Origin: Magnetococcales bacterium
GTDB taxonomy: Bacteria > Pseudomonadota > Magnetococcia > Magnetococcales > Magnetaquicoccaceae
NCBI GenBank assembly: GCA_015231775.1
Contig: JADGAY010000015.1
Location: 1-38,807 of the forward strand
DNA length: 38,807 nt
Reading direction: 5' to 3'
Below the pieces are notes generated by a model. That model had not been told where the DNA came from. It made no database searches and saw only the letters and a list, made by a program, of their open reading frames with translations. Positions within the stretch are counted from its first letter, which is position 1. Every line of letters begins with the position of its first letter. Below, one piece after another: positions 19,955 through 26,866 of this stretch. Both the position numbers and the translations under genes were made by a program.

Positions 19955-21205
19955 ATGAACAGGGCGTCTGGAGCCGGTCACGTTCTGGTGGTGTTCCACA
20001 CCTCCTTTCCCGTGGCCCATGGCGGGATCAACGTGATGATCGCCGAACTGGCCCACGCCTGGAGTGCCATGGGCGTCCGGGTATCCCTGTTCGCGCCGGG
20101 TTCCTGGGAACAAAAAACCTTGCGCGTCGAGTCGTTCGGCCCGATCACCCTCTACAAGATGCGCCTGCGCCCGTTGTGGGACCGGCGCAGACCGCTGCGT
20201 GGCCTGCTGGGTCTGGTGGCCGAACTGCCGCGCACCCTGTGGGCCTTGTGGCGACTGGTGCGCCGCGAGGGGGTGGATGTGATCCATTTTCACACCCCGC
20301 GGGATTACCAACTCTTCTTTCATCTGCTCCGCTGGTTCGGTGGACCTCCGGCGGTCACCACCTTTCATGGCACCGATGCCCTGGTCTTTGCCGAGGGGAA
20401 ACGTCGCGACACCCCGTTGTTGCGTTGGATCGTGCGTCGATCGGCTGCCGTGACCGCCGTGGCACCCCACATCGGTCGCCTGATCGAGGGCGCCTGCCCG
20501 GATCTGGCCCCGGTGCGGGTCATTCCCAATGGGGTGGCCCGCACCGGGGATGCGATGACGCAACCACCCCACGAAATGAAGTTGCCGAAACGGTTCTGGG
20601 TGATGGTGGGATGGGTCGAGCCGCCCAAGGGGCAGGATGTGGCGCTCCGCGCCTGGGTCGAGGTGCTGCGTCGCTGGCCGGATTTGCATCTGGTCATCGT
20701 CGGCGGACAGACCTTTTTTCCCAATGGAGCGCCCCATTTCCCCGGATTTTTCGACACCATCTTGAAATGGGTCGCGGAGCACAACATCGCCGAACGGGTC
20801 CATTTTCTCGGACAACGCCCCAGGGAACAGGTTCTGACGGTGATGGCCAAGGCGCGCGGGTTGCTGTTCCCCTCCCTGCGCGAAGGGTTGCCGTATGCCC
20901 TGCTCGAGGCCGGCCTGTTCGGATTGCCGGTGGTCTGCCATCGCATTCCGCCGTTTGTTGATCTGATCGAAGAGGGGGTGAACGGCCTGTTGATCCCGGT
21001 TGGGGATGACCGGGCCATGGCCGAGGCGGTCTCCCGACTGGAAAACGATCCGGAGGCGGCGCGACGCATGGGGGAGGCGTGGCGTGGGCAGGTCCACGAA
21101 TACTATTCGGTGCGGGCCATGGCGTTGGGATATCTGGCCCTCTTTGCCACGCTCACCGGGGATACCACCGGGTGGACCACGCACAACAGTGCGAAGGAGG
21201 TCTGA
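19955..21205 (+). CDS. Glycosyltransferase family 4 protein
   Basis: 416 residues, full length for GT4. Order: acceptor half with VFHTSFPVAHGGINVMIAEL (GG loop after strand 1), DVIHFHTPRDYQ and TTFHGTDALVF; donor half with RVIPNGVA, FWVMVGWVEPPKGQDVAL, VHFLGQRPREQV and the signature FPSLREGLPYALLEAGLFGLPVV, where the two Glu of the EX7E motif (REGLPYALLE) are present. It is a retaining, nucleotide-sugar-dependent enzyme, probably cytoplasmic or membrane-associated, in polysaccharide or glycolipid assembly. The FemAB-like gene starts 5 bp after its stop, with the ribosome site of that gene inside the end of this one. Confidence 0.93.
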   Translation: MNRASGAGHVLVVFHTSFPVAHGGINVMIAELAHAWSAMGVRVSLFAPGSWEQKTLRVESFGPITLYKMRLRPLWDRRRPLRGLLGLVAELPRTLWALWRLVRREGVDVIHFHTPRDYQLFFHLLRWFGGPPAVTTFHGTDALVFAEGKRRDTPLLRWIVRRSAAVTAVAPHIGRLIEGACPDLAPVRVIPNGVARTGDAMTQPPHEMKLPKRFWVMVGWVEPPKGQDVALRAWVEVLRRWPDLHLVIVGGQTFFPNGAPHFPGFFDTILKWVAEHNIAERVHFLGQRPREQVLTVMAKARGLLFPSLREGLPYALLEAGLFGLPVVCHRIPPFVDLIEEGVNGLLIPVGDDRAMAEAVSRLENDPEAARRMGEAWRGQVHEYYSVRAMALGYLALFATLTGDTTGWTTHNSAKEV

Positions 21206-21210
21206 GAGAG

Positions 21211-22131
21211 ATGCGTGGATGGGATGGCGGGAGCGGGGAGACGGTCGAAAAGAACCTGTTCTTGAGCGAAGCCTGGTTGCGGGTGATGGGCGCGGTCGGC
21301 GCGGTGAGCGCGGGGGTGCCGGTGGCGCTGACACGCGGGCGGATCCATGTCGGTCAGGTGCGCGAACTGGGACAGTCGCGTTGGGTGGTATACGGCAGTT
21401 GGCCGGAACCCTCGGAGACGGACCTGAACCAACTGTTCGACCGGGCCCGCCGCGCCGGAGCATTGGCCGTGGAGTCGCGTTTCAACATGGCCCGTTGGCC
21501 CGAGAAGACGATCCGGGCTGTAGGCGGGGAGATCCTGGAGCCGTTCGGCACCTATGTGGTCGATCTGACCCGTGACGAGGAGCGACTCTGGATGGGGCTC
21601 AAGCCCACCCATCGCAACAAGATTCGACGCGCGCACGCCCAGGGGATCGAGATCCGCCCGGAACTGGATCCGGCACGGTTCAAAAGCGGCCTTGAGAGCG
21701 CCTATGCCCGGGGGGGACGGCACAACCCCCACTCGGATGGCTATTTCGAGGCCCTCGAACACCATCTATCCCCATCCACCTTGAAGATGAGCGCCTGGCT
21801 GAACGGCGCGTTCCAGGCCGGAGCGCTGATCGTCTTCGATTCAAGACGGGGATACTATCTGCATGGGGCGGTGATCGATGCCCCGGCCACCGGGGCGGCC
21901 AATCTCCTCCATTGGGAGGTGCTGCGCGCGCTCAAGGCGCGCGGCGTGGCGGAGTACGATCTGGGGGGAGCCCGTTTGCACACCGATGACCCGAGACTGC
22001 GGGGGATCTTCCAGTTCAAGGAGCATTTTGGTGGCGTGTTCGAACCCTGCTGCTTCTGGCGCAAGATCGTCCACCCCTGGCGGCATCGCCTGCATCGCGG
22101 GCTCGAACGGGCGCGCACCTGGTTGGGTTGA
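21211..22131 (+). CDS. FemAB-like / GNAT peptidyl- or acyl-transferase
   Basis: 306 residues from ATG 21211, which has AAGGAGG about 11 nt upstream within the end of the GT4 gene; longer in-frame starts overlap that gene heavily. The protein has the double-GNAT FemAB outline: LFLSEAWLRVMG near the start, a Trp/Ser-rich strand (RWVVYGSW), GTYVVDLTRDEERLWMGL with HRNKIRRAHAQGIEI (a hallmark of the FemAB/BioF2-like family), and a C-terminal GALIVFDSRRGYYLHGA, ANLLHWEVLRALKARGVAEY DLGG-type segment. Family members add amino acids to peptidoglycan precursors or modify exopolysaccharide. Pairing with GT4 favours the polysaccharide role, by inference. Confidence 0.85.
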   Translation: MRGWDGGSGETVEKNLFLSEAWLRVMGAVGAVSAGVPVALTRGRIHVGQVRELGQSRWVVYGSWPEPSETDLNQLFDRARRAGALAVESRFNMARWPEKTIRAVGGEILEPFGTYVVDLTRDEERLWMGLKPTHRNKIRRAHAQGIEIRPELDPARFKSGLESAYARGGRHNPHSDGYFEALEHHLSPSTLKMSAWLNGAFQAGALIVFDSRRGYYLHGAVIDAPATGAANLLHWEVLRALKARGVAEYDLGGARLHTDDPRLRGIFQFKEHFGGVFEPCCFWRKIVHPWRHRLHRGLERARTWLG

Positions 22132-22209
22132 TCGTTTCCGCATCGCGGCAGGGATGGCCGCATCCATGAATTGAACCTGCGCCCAGCTTGGCGTGGATCG
22201 TTTTGACGG

Positions 22210-22359
22210 TTGAAAAATAAAGAGCGCGCGAGCAACCCGGAGCACGCCTGGGTGGTGCTGTTGAGCAACGGCTACGTCAACCATACCCCCAAAAACCTCT
22301 CCGCCCACGCCTGGCCGGTGCGGTGTGTGTGGGGGGCGTCACGAAAAATACCGTACCAC
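22210..22359 (+). pseudogene. Remnant of a DUF1566-type (Lcl C-terminal) domain
   Basis: In frame 22210 the sequence reads EHAWVVLLSNGYVNHTPKN then SAHAWPVRCVWG. This is the C-terminal pattern of DUF1566/Fib-succ-type domains, which end in a (N)xW.V.F..G.VN...K...(Y/H).V(R)CVRG motif. Only about 35 residues match, there is no start codon with a ribosome site, and no upstream part of the domain is present. It lies at the border of the AT-rich ATPase/PIN insert, so it looks like a scar of the insertion event. Confidence 0.5.
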
Positions 22360-22377
22360 TTGAACACACCTGAGCAA

Positions 22378-22920
22378 TCAGGCACGTCTCTGCTTGGTTG
22401 TCTTCCATTTCGCTTGCAACCACTCTTCCAACAGGTGCTCCACCTCAACGCCATGCCCTTTCAGAGCCTCGGCACACTCCAGCCAGTCCGTATCGCAGGC
22501 GTTGGTGAGCATGCACCTTAAAACATTTGAGTCCCGCTGTGCCGCCAACACACCGGCCACCATTTTCCGATCCGCTCGATCAGTCATCGCACAATCAAGC
22601 GCCACAGGCAAGACCGCATGGCCATCCAAATCCTTATGAATCTGGACCCAAATCACATGTCCTTGATTGATTTTTTTCAGAACAACAAGCAATCCATAGT
22701 CCTGTTCCGTGAGTTTGTTTCCATATTCATCTAATATAAGACCCCCATCTAAAACAATATGATTTTGCTTATTATTCTCGAATCCAATCAGCCATTCCAG
22801 AACCCTTTGACGTAAATGTGCCTCTTCCACAGGCGTCGCTTCTGGCCGAAAAGGTGAACCATCATCAGCGGCACTGGCCACGATCAACACATTGGTATCA
22901 ACAACCCGCGCATCAACCAT
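22378..22920 (-). CDS. PIN-domain nuclease-like protein
   Basis: 180 residues from ATG 22920. The first strand is ARVVDTNVLIVASA with the conserved Asp8, a metal ligand of PIN ribonucleases; further acidic residues lie in EWLIGFENN and in a C-terminal NACDTDWLECAEAL, where PIN proteins carry the last catalytic Asp pair. A beta-hairpin with VLDGGLILDEYGN lies between. The start codon overlaps the stop of the upstream ATPase gene by 8 bp, so the two are made together. PIN proteins cut RNA, often as toxins; no small antitoxin is adjacent, so the ATPase may be the sensor or control subunit. Catalysis is inferred from motif placement. Confidence 0.75.
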   Translation of the reverse strand: MVDARVVDTNVLIVASAADDGSPFRPEATPVEEAHLRQRVLEWLIGFENNKQNHIVLDGGLILDEYGNKLTEQDYGLLVVLKKINQGHVIWVQIHKDLDGHAVLPVALDCAMTDRADRKMVAGVLAAQRDSNVLRCMLTNACDTDWLECAEALKGHGVEVEHLLEEWLQAKWKTTKQRRA

Positions 22921-24229
22921 GGGCCTGTTCCCGCATCCGTTGCGCCCGAGCCATGGCCTGAGCGCGTGCCTCACCCACGCTGTCCCCGAAGAAATGCTCC
23001 GGCCAGTTCTTCACAGTCCCGAATGCATCGACCTCCAGGCGTCGCAACTCGGATTCATCGTTCTTACGTTCCACAAAGTACATGGCCACGTTGTCGTTAT
23101 CGGTTCTGCCCTGAGCGATCAAGGTCTGCATGCGGCGGAACAGGTGCTCCGAATGAGTTTCTACGAGAAATTGCACATTGCGCTTTTCGCTGACTTCCAC
23201 AAACAGTTCCGCCAACAAAGACTGGGCGGATGGATGCAGATGAATCTCGGGCTCTTCCAGAATGATGGTGCTACCTTCTGGCGCAAAGTAGGCTGCGGTC
23301 AACACAGGCAAAACCTGGGAGATACCGATGCCGACATCGCGAAGATTGACAATCATGCCATTCTTATGTCGCACCACCACCTCATAATGACTTGATGAGC
23401 CTAATTGCCTGATTTCCAATTGTTCCGCCACCTGCATACGCGCAAGCCATTCTGACACAGCATGAATGATCGGATAGGGTTGATTTCGCATCTGGTCACT
23501 GGCAACCAAAATCTCCATCACCATATTACCGTCATTACCGATAATTCCTGGAGATTTATTATTCCATTTATACACGCGCTCAGGTTTACGGCGTAAAGGA
23601 CCCAAATATAAAACAGAATACAGTTTATTAATGAAAAAACTTCTAAATTCTTGAAATAGATAAAGCTCATTTCTACCGGATGCATGCAACAAAAACTCAT
23701 GAAGAGAAAAATCACCTCCCCACGTGGGAGCAGGAAAACGCTTACAAGAAGACGACAAGTCGCCATCAATCCGTGCATTATACGCACCATCCATTTCACG
23801 AATAACAGCAATAGATTTACTTTCATCTGAATATTTGATTTGATCTGTAATGACAGAATTATGTTTTTCAACACCATATACCCCATCAAACCTTATTGTC
23901 CTTATTCCATATTGAATCGGCAATTCTTTCCAAGGACGTAAAATCGTATCAAACGTACAATGGATCTCGAAATGAGCCTCACTTGCATTCTTATTCAGAA
24001 CATCGTGAAAGCCACCAAAATCAAAAATATCATTCACCTCATCGCCACCCAGATTGAGATGTACCGTGGGATCCGGCGATTGCACCGTCTGTTTCAACAG
24101 CAACAAACTCTGAATCAGGGATGATTTACCCGAAGAGTTGGCACCCAAAAGCATTGTGACCGGGGCCAGTTTTACCTCTCCGGTATCGCGCCACGCCTTG
24201 AAATTAACGAGTCTCAAAGACTTGAACAT
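22913..24229 (-). CDS. AAA/ABC-type ATPase (AAA15, DUF3696-like C-terminus)
   Basis: 438 residues from ATG 24229, with AAGGAGGGCAA directly upstream. Residues 1-45 give an SMC/RecF-like start: SLRLVNFKAW, then P-loop GANSSGKSS (Lys35) and the Q-loop LLLLKQT. The middle (about 100-270) is variable and AT-rich at DNA level. The C-terminal lobe has NLRDVGIGISQVLPVL (ABC signature-like), Walker B IILEEPEIHLHP and ETHSEHLFRR with the switch His. The end, VDAFGTVKNWPEHFFGD, is the DUF3696 pattern. Such OLD-like/AAA15 ATPases are the sensor or motor half of several two-gene defence systems. Low GC compared with both flanks suggests acquisition by transfer. Confidence 0.85.
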   Translation of the reverse strand: MFKSLRLVNFKAWRDTGEVKLAPVTMLLGANSSGKSSLIQSLLLLKQTVQSPDPTVHLNLGGDEVNDIFDFGGFHDVLNKNASEAHFEIHCTFDTILRPWKELPIQYGIRTIRFDGVYGVEKHNSVITDQIKYSDESKSIAVIREMDGAYNARIDGDLSSSCKRFPAPTWGGDFSLHEFLLHASGRNELYLFQEFRSFFINKLYSVLYLGPLRRKPERVYKWNNKSPGIIGNDGNMVMEILVASDQMRNQPYPIIHAVSEWLARMQVAEQLEIRQLGSSSHYEVVVRHKNGMIVNLRDVGIGISQVLPVLTAAYFAPEGSTIILEEPEIHLHPSAQSLLAELFVEVSEKRNVQFLVETHSEHLFRRMQTLIAQGRTDNDNVAMYFVERKNDESELRRLEVDAFGTVKNWPEHFFGDSVGEARAQAMARAQRMREQAHG

Positions 24230-24333
24230 TTGCCCTCCTTGAGTCAATCTAGATGATACAAGCAACAGGTTAAAATATTTTTAATAATAAAATATTGCCA
24301 TATTATGAATTAAACCACAATCCTCTTCTATGC

Positions 24334-25248
24334 TCACTCCACACCAAGCCCCATCACAAACCCCCTCACCCCCGCCTCTACCTCGGGTCCGCCCTGGCTG
24401 ACGCTGGTGTTGTGGCTGCCGGAGGTCTCGAGGAAGGTTTTGGGTTCTGGGGCCATGGCGAACAACTCCCGGCCATGGCGCGGGAAAATCACCGTGTCGT
24501 CGCGGCTGTGGATGATCAACAGCGGCACGCGGATCTGGCCGATGCGGCTGGCGTTGTCAAACCAGATGCTGCTCATCAGGCGGATCGGCAAATACGGATA
24601 AAGCTCCGCGCCCACTGCGGGAATGGAGAGAAAGGTTCCTTCGAGGATCAGCGCTTGCGGCGCATGCCGGATGGCCAGCCATGTCGCGACACCCCCGCCC
24701 AACGAGTGTCCGTAGGTGATCACCCTGCCCGCCGGAATGCCGAGTTGACCCGTGAGAACATTCCAGGCCGCCTCGGCATCGGCGTACAGACCCGCCTCGG
24801 AGGGCTCTCCTTCGCTCAGGCCGTAACCCCGGTAGTCGAACAGCAACACCCCCAGACCCATTCGCCGAAACAGCGCCACATGCCCTTTGAGTCCCGAAAT
24901 GACGCTCGCATTGCCGTGAAAGAAGAGAATCACCGGTTGATCCGGCGCACCGGGCATCCACCAGCCGTGCAGACGATATTTATCACTCGGGATGGCGATC
25001 TCCTGGAAGGGGATCCCCCAATCCGTCGGGGTGGCGGTCAACCCCTTGGAGGGACGGAACACCTTGGAGCCTTGATTGAAATAGAGATGGATAGCCACCC
25101 CCCCGTAGGCGAGCAGGAGGATCACCAGCAACGATCGAAGCAGCCGACCCCACCATCCATGCCTGGCACCCCCCGGCTTGGAACGCCGCTCGGGCAGATC
25201 CAGGAAGGTGTCGGACTCCCCCGGCTCAGTCAAACGTGGCGCGCTCAT
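24334..25248 (-). CDS. Membrane-anchored alpha/beta hydrolase
   Basis: 304 residues. A single hydrophobic helix at about residues 36-54 (LLRSLLVILLLAYGGVAI) anchors the protein, with the catalytic part probably outside the cytoplasm. Landmarks: PVILFFHGNAS (oxyanion HG), DYRGYGLSEGEPSE, the nucleophile elbow TYGHSLGGGVA with its Ser, LLIIHSRDDTVIFPRHG with the acidic residue, and SGSHNT with the catalytic His. This is the BAAT/YfhR-like group of serine hydrolases with unknown natural substrates. The start overlaps the Nudix stop by 4 bp, so the two are translated as a unit. Confidence 0.9.
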   Translation of the reverse strand: MSAPRLTEPGESDTFLDLPERRSKPGGARHGWWGRLLRSLLVILLLAYGGVAIHLYFNQGSKVFRPSKGLTATPTDWGIPFQEIAIPSDKYRLHGWWMPGAPDQPVILFFHGNASVISGLKGHVALFRRMGLGVLLFDYRGYGLSEGEPSEAGLYADAEAAWNVLTGQLGIPAGRVITYGHSLGGGVATWLAIRHAPQALILEGTFLSIPAVGAELYPYLPIRLMSSIWFDNASRIGQIRVPLLIIHSRDDTVIFPRHGRELFAMAPEPKTFLETSGSHNTSVSQGGPEVEAGVRGFVMGLGVE

Positions 25249-25670
25249 GGCGCCGTTTCGGATAAAAAATCCGGCACCCCGCGCATGATCTCCTGGAGTT
25301 TCTCCTCCTGAATCCGTCCGATCGCCTCCTCGAGCGTCAACCAGACCCGCTCGCGAAAACTCTCCAGCCAGCGGTCCAACACCTCATCGACCCGCATCAC
25401 ATACACCTCGGCGACACAGGTTCCGCCCCACTTGGGATAGTCGTACTCCCCGATCGGCTCGGGATGGACCCTGCCACGAATGCCCGCCTCCTCGAAAGCC
25501 TCCTTGGCCGCCGAGTCCGCCGGGGTCAGATTCGGTTCCACGATCCCCTTGGGGATGATCCAGCGACTGCGCGAGCGGGAAGAGATCAACAGAACCCGCA
25601 ATGCCTCCCCCTCGCCGCGCACCGGAATCACCGCCGACTGACGATAGTAATAGGCCGGATAACTCGTCAT
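25245..25670 (-). CDS. Nudix hydrolase (DIPP-like)
   Basis: 141 residues from ATG 25670, chosen for its GGGAGG ribosome site and because the Nudix fold starts at once (SAVIPVRG). The Nudix box region is PKGIVEPNLTPADSAAKEAF then EEAGI; the metal-binding Glu pair is kept, the usual Arg is Lys, and the first Glu of the classical motif is Leu, as in the diphosphoinositol-polyphosphate-like bacterial subgroup. It hydrolyses a nucleoside- or polyphosphate-type bond; the substrate is unknown. A 4-bp overlap couples it to the downstream alpha/beta hydrolase. PPK2 lies divergently 235 bp away, so a link to polyphosphate metabolism is possible but unproved. Confidence 0.88.
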   Translation of the reverse strand: MTSYPAYYYRQSAVIPVRGEGEALRVLLISSRSRSRWIIPKGIVEPNLTPADSAAKEAFEEAGIRGRVHPEPIGEYDYPKWGGTCVAEVYVMRVDEVLDRWLESFRERVWLTLEEAIGRIQEEKLQEIMRGVPDFLSETAP

Positions 25671-25904
25671 GGTTGCGCCTCCCTTCGAATGCACTTCATC
25701 CATCAAGCCGCGCGTGCCGGAATCGAAACGCTCGTTTCCGGACACCCGATAAATCCTATCACCATTGCCACCGGCATGCCATGCCGGGCGCATGGCCATC
25801 CCCCCTTATCCGCCCGCCCAAGCATCTCGACAAGGGGGAGGCAAAGGTCTACCATGATCCGTCCCTTGGTTTTGTTTCGATGTTCATTTTTTGGAGTACC
25901 CATC

Positions 25905-26756
25905 ATGACCGATCAGGAGAATCCCACCCCCGTTCCCGCTCCCCTCGTCTCCCCGGACGGCATTCCGTTCGAAGAGCTGATCCAGGGTCGCGAGCTGGAA
26001 ATCATGAAACTGCTGCGCGAGCAGGACTATCTGAACATCCTCACCCCGTTGCAACAGGAGCTGGTCAAGCTCCAGCAGTGGGTGGTGGACCAGAAACTCA
26101 AAGTGCTCGTCCTGTTCGAGGGACGCGACGCCGCCGGCAAGGGGGGCACCATCAAGCGCTTCACCGAGTTCCTGAGCCCGCGTATCTGCCATGTCGTGGC
26201 CCTGGAAAAACCCACCGAACTCGAACGACACTCCTGGTATTTCCAACGCTACATCGCCCATCTGCCCCACGGCGGCGAGATCGTGCTCTTCGACCGCAGT
26301 TGGTACAACCGTCCCGGCGTGGAACGGGTGATGGGGTTCTGCACCGAACAGCAGGTGGAAGAGTTCCACCATCAACTGCCGTGCATCGAACGGATGATCA
26401 CCGAATCGGGCGTCCATATGGTGAAGTTCTGGTTTTCGGTGGAGCGGGCCTCGCAAGAAAAACGGTTCACCTCGCGTCAGACCAACCCGCTGAAAACCTG
26501 GAAACTCAGTCCAGTGGATCAGGAGGCCCAGGACCACTGGGAGGACTACTCCCGCGCCCGCGACGACATGTTGAAACGCACCAACTTCCCGGAGAGCCCC
26601 TGGACCGTGATCCGTTCGGACAGCAAGAAACTGGCGCGCATCAACAGCATCCGCTATCTTTTGCGTCAGTTCGACTATCCGGGCAAGCTCGAAGAGCTGC
26701 TCACCCTGGATCCCGGCATCGTCCAGGGCGTCGAGGATGAGATCGGTCGTCCGTAG
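25905..26756 (+). CDS. ppk2: Polyphosphate kinase 2 (PPK2 family)
   Basis: 283 residues from ATG 25905 (GGAG at 25892-25895). PPK2 enzymes move phosphate between polyphosphate and nucleotides, mainly making GTP/ATP from polyphosphate. The P-loop is FEGRDAAGKGG (Lys79), the lid and catalytic motif DRSWYNRPGVERVMGF follow at about residue 128, and the fold ends in RINSIRYLLRQFDY. The length and the RQTNPLKTWKLSPVD segment match the one-domain class that uses NDP. It is transcribed alone; a REP-like palindrome lies immediately after the stop. Confidence 0.95.
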   Translation: MTDQENPTPVPAPLVSPDGIPFEELIQGRELEIMKLLREQDYLNILTPLQQELVKLQQWVVDQKLKVLVLFEGRDAAGKGGTIKRFTEFLSPRICHVVALEKPTELERHSWYFQRYIAHLPHGGEIVLFDRSWYNRPGVERVMGFCTEQQVEEFHHQLPCIERMITESGVHMVKFWFSVERASQEKRFTSRQTNPLKTWKLSPVDQEAQDHWEDYSRARDDMLKRTNFPESPWTVIRSDSKKLARINSIRYLLRQFDYPGKLEELLTLDPGIVQGVEDEIGRP

Positions 26757-26825
26757 AGGCTGTCAGGTTTGGTGATTCCATGCTTGCATGGCATCACCAA
26801 ACCGCCTCTGAATGAATAGCGCCAA
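26757..26825. repeat. REP-like palindromic element, copy 2
   Basis: GGTTTGGTGATTCCATG (26766-26782) pairs with CATGGCATCACCAAACC (26787-26803) with one mismatch. The sequence on both sides (GAGGCTGT before; CCGCCT, GAAT and GCCTGCCTT after) also matches the copy at 11884-12050. It directly follows the PPK2 stop. The remaining 40 bp hold the leader of the next gene. Confidence 0.7.
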
Positions 26826-26866
26826 GCCTGCCTTGCCATCCTTAGCCTTGGGAGAGTCCTTCAAAC

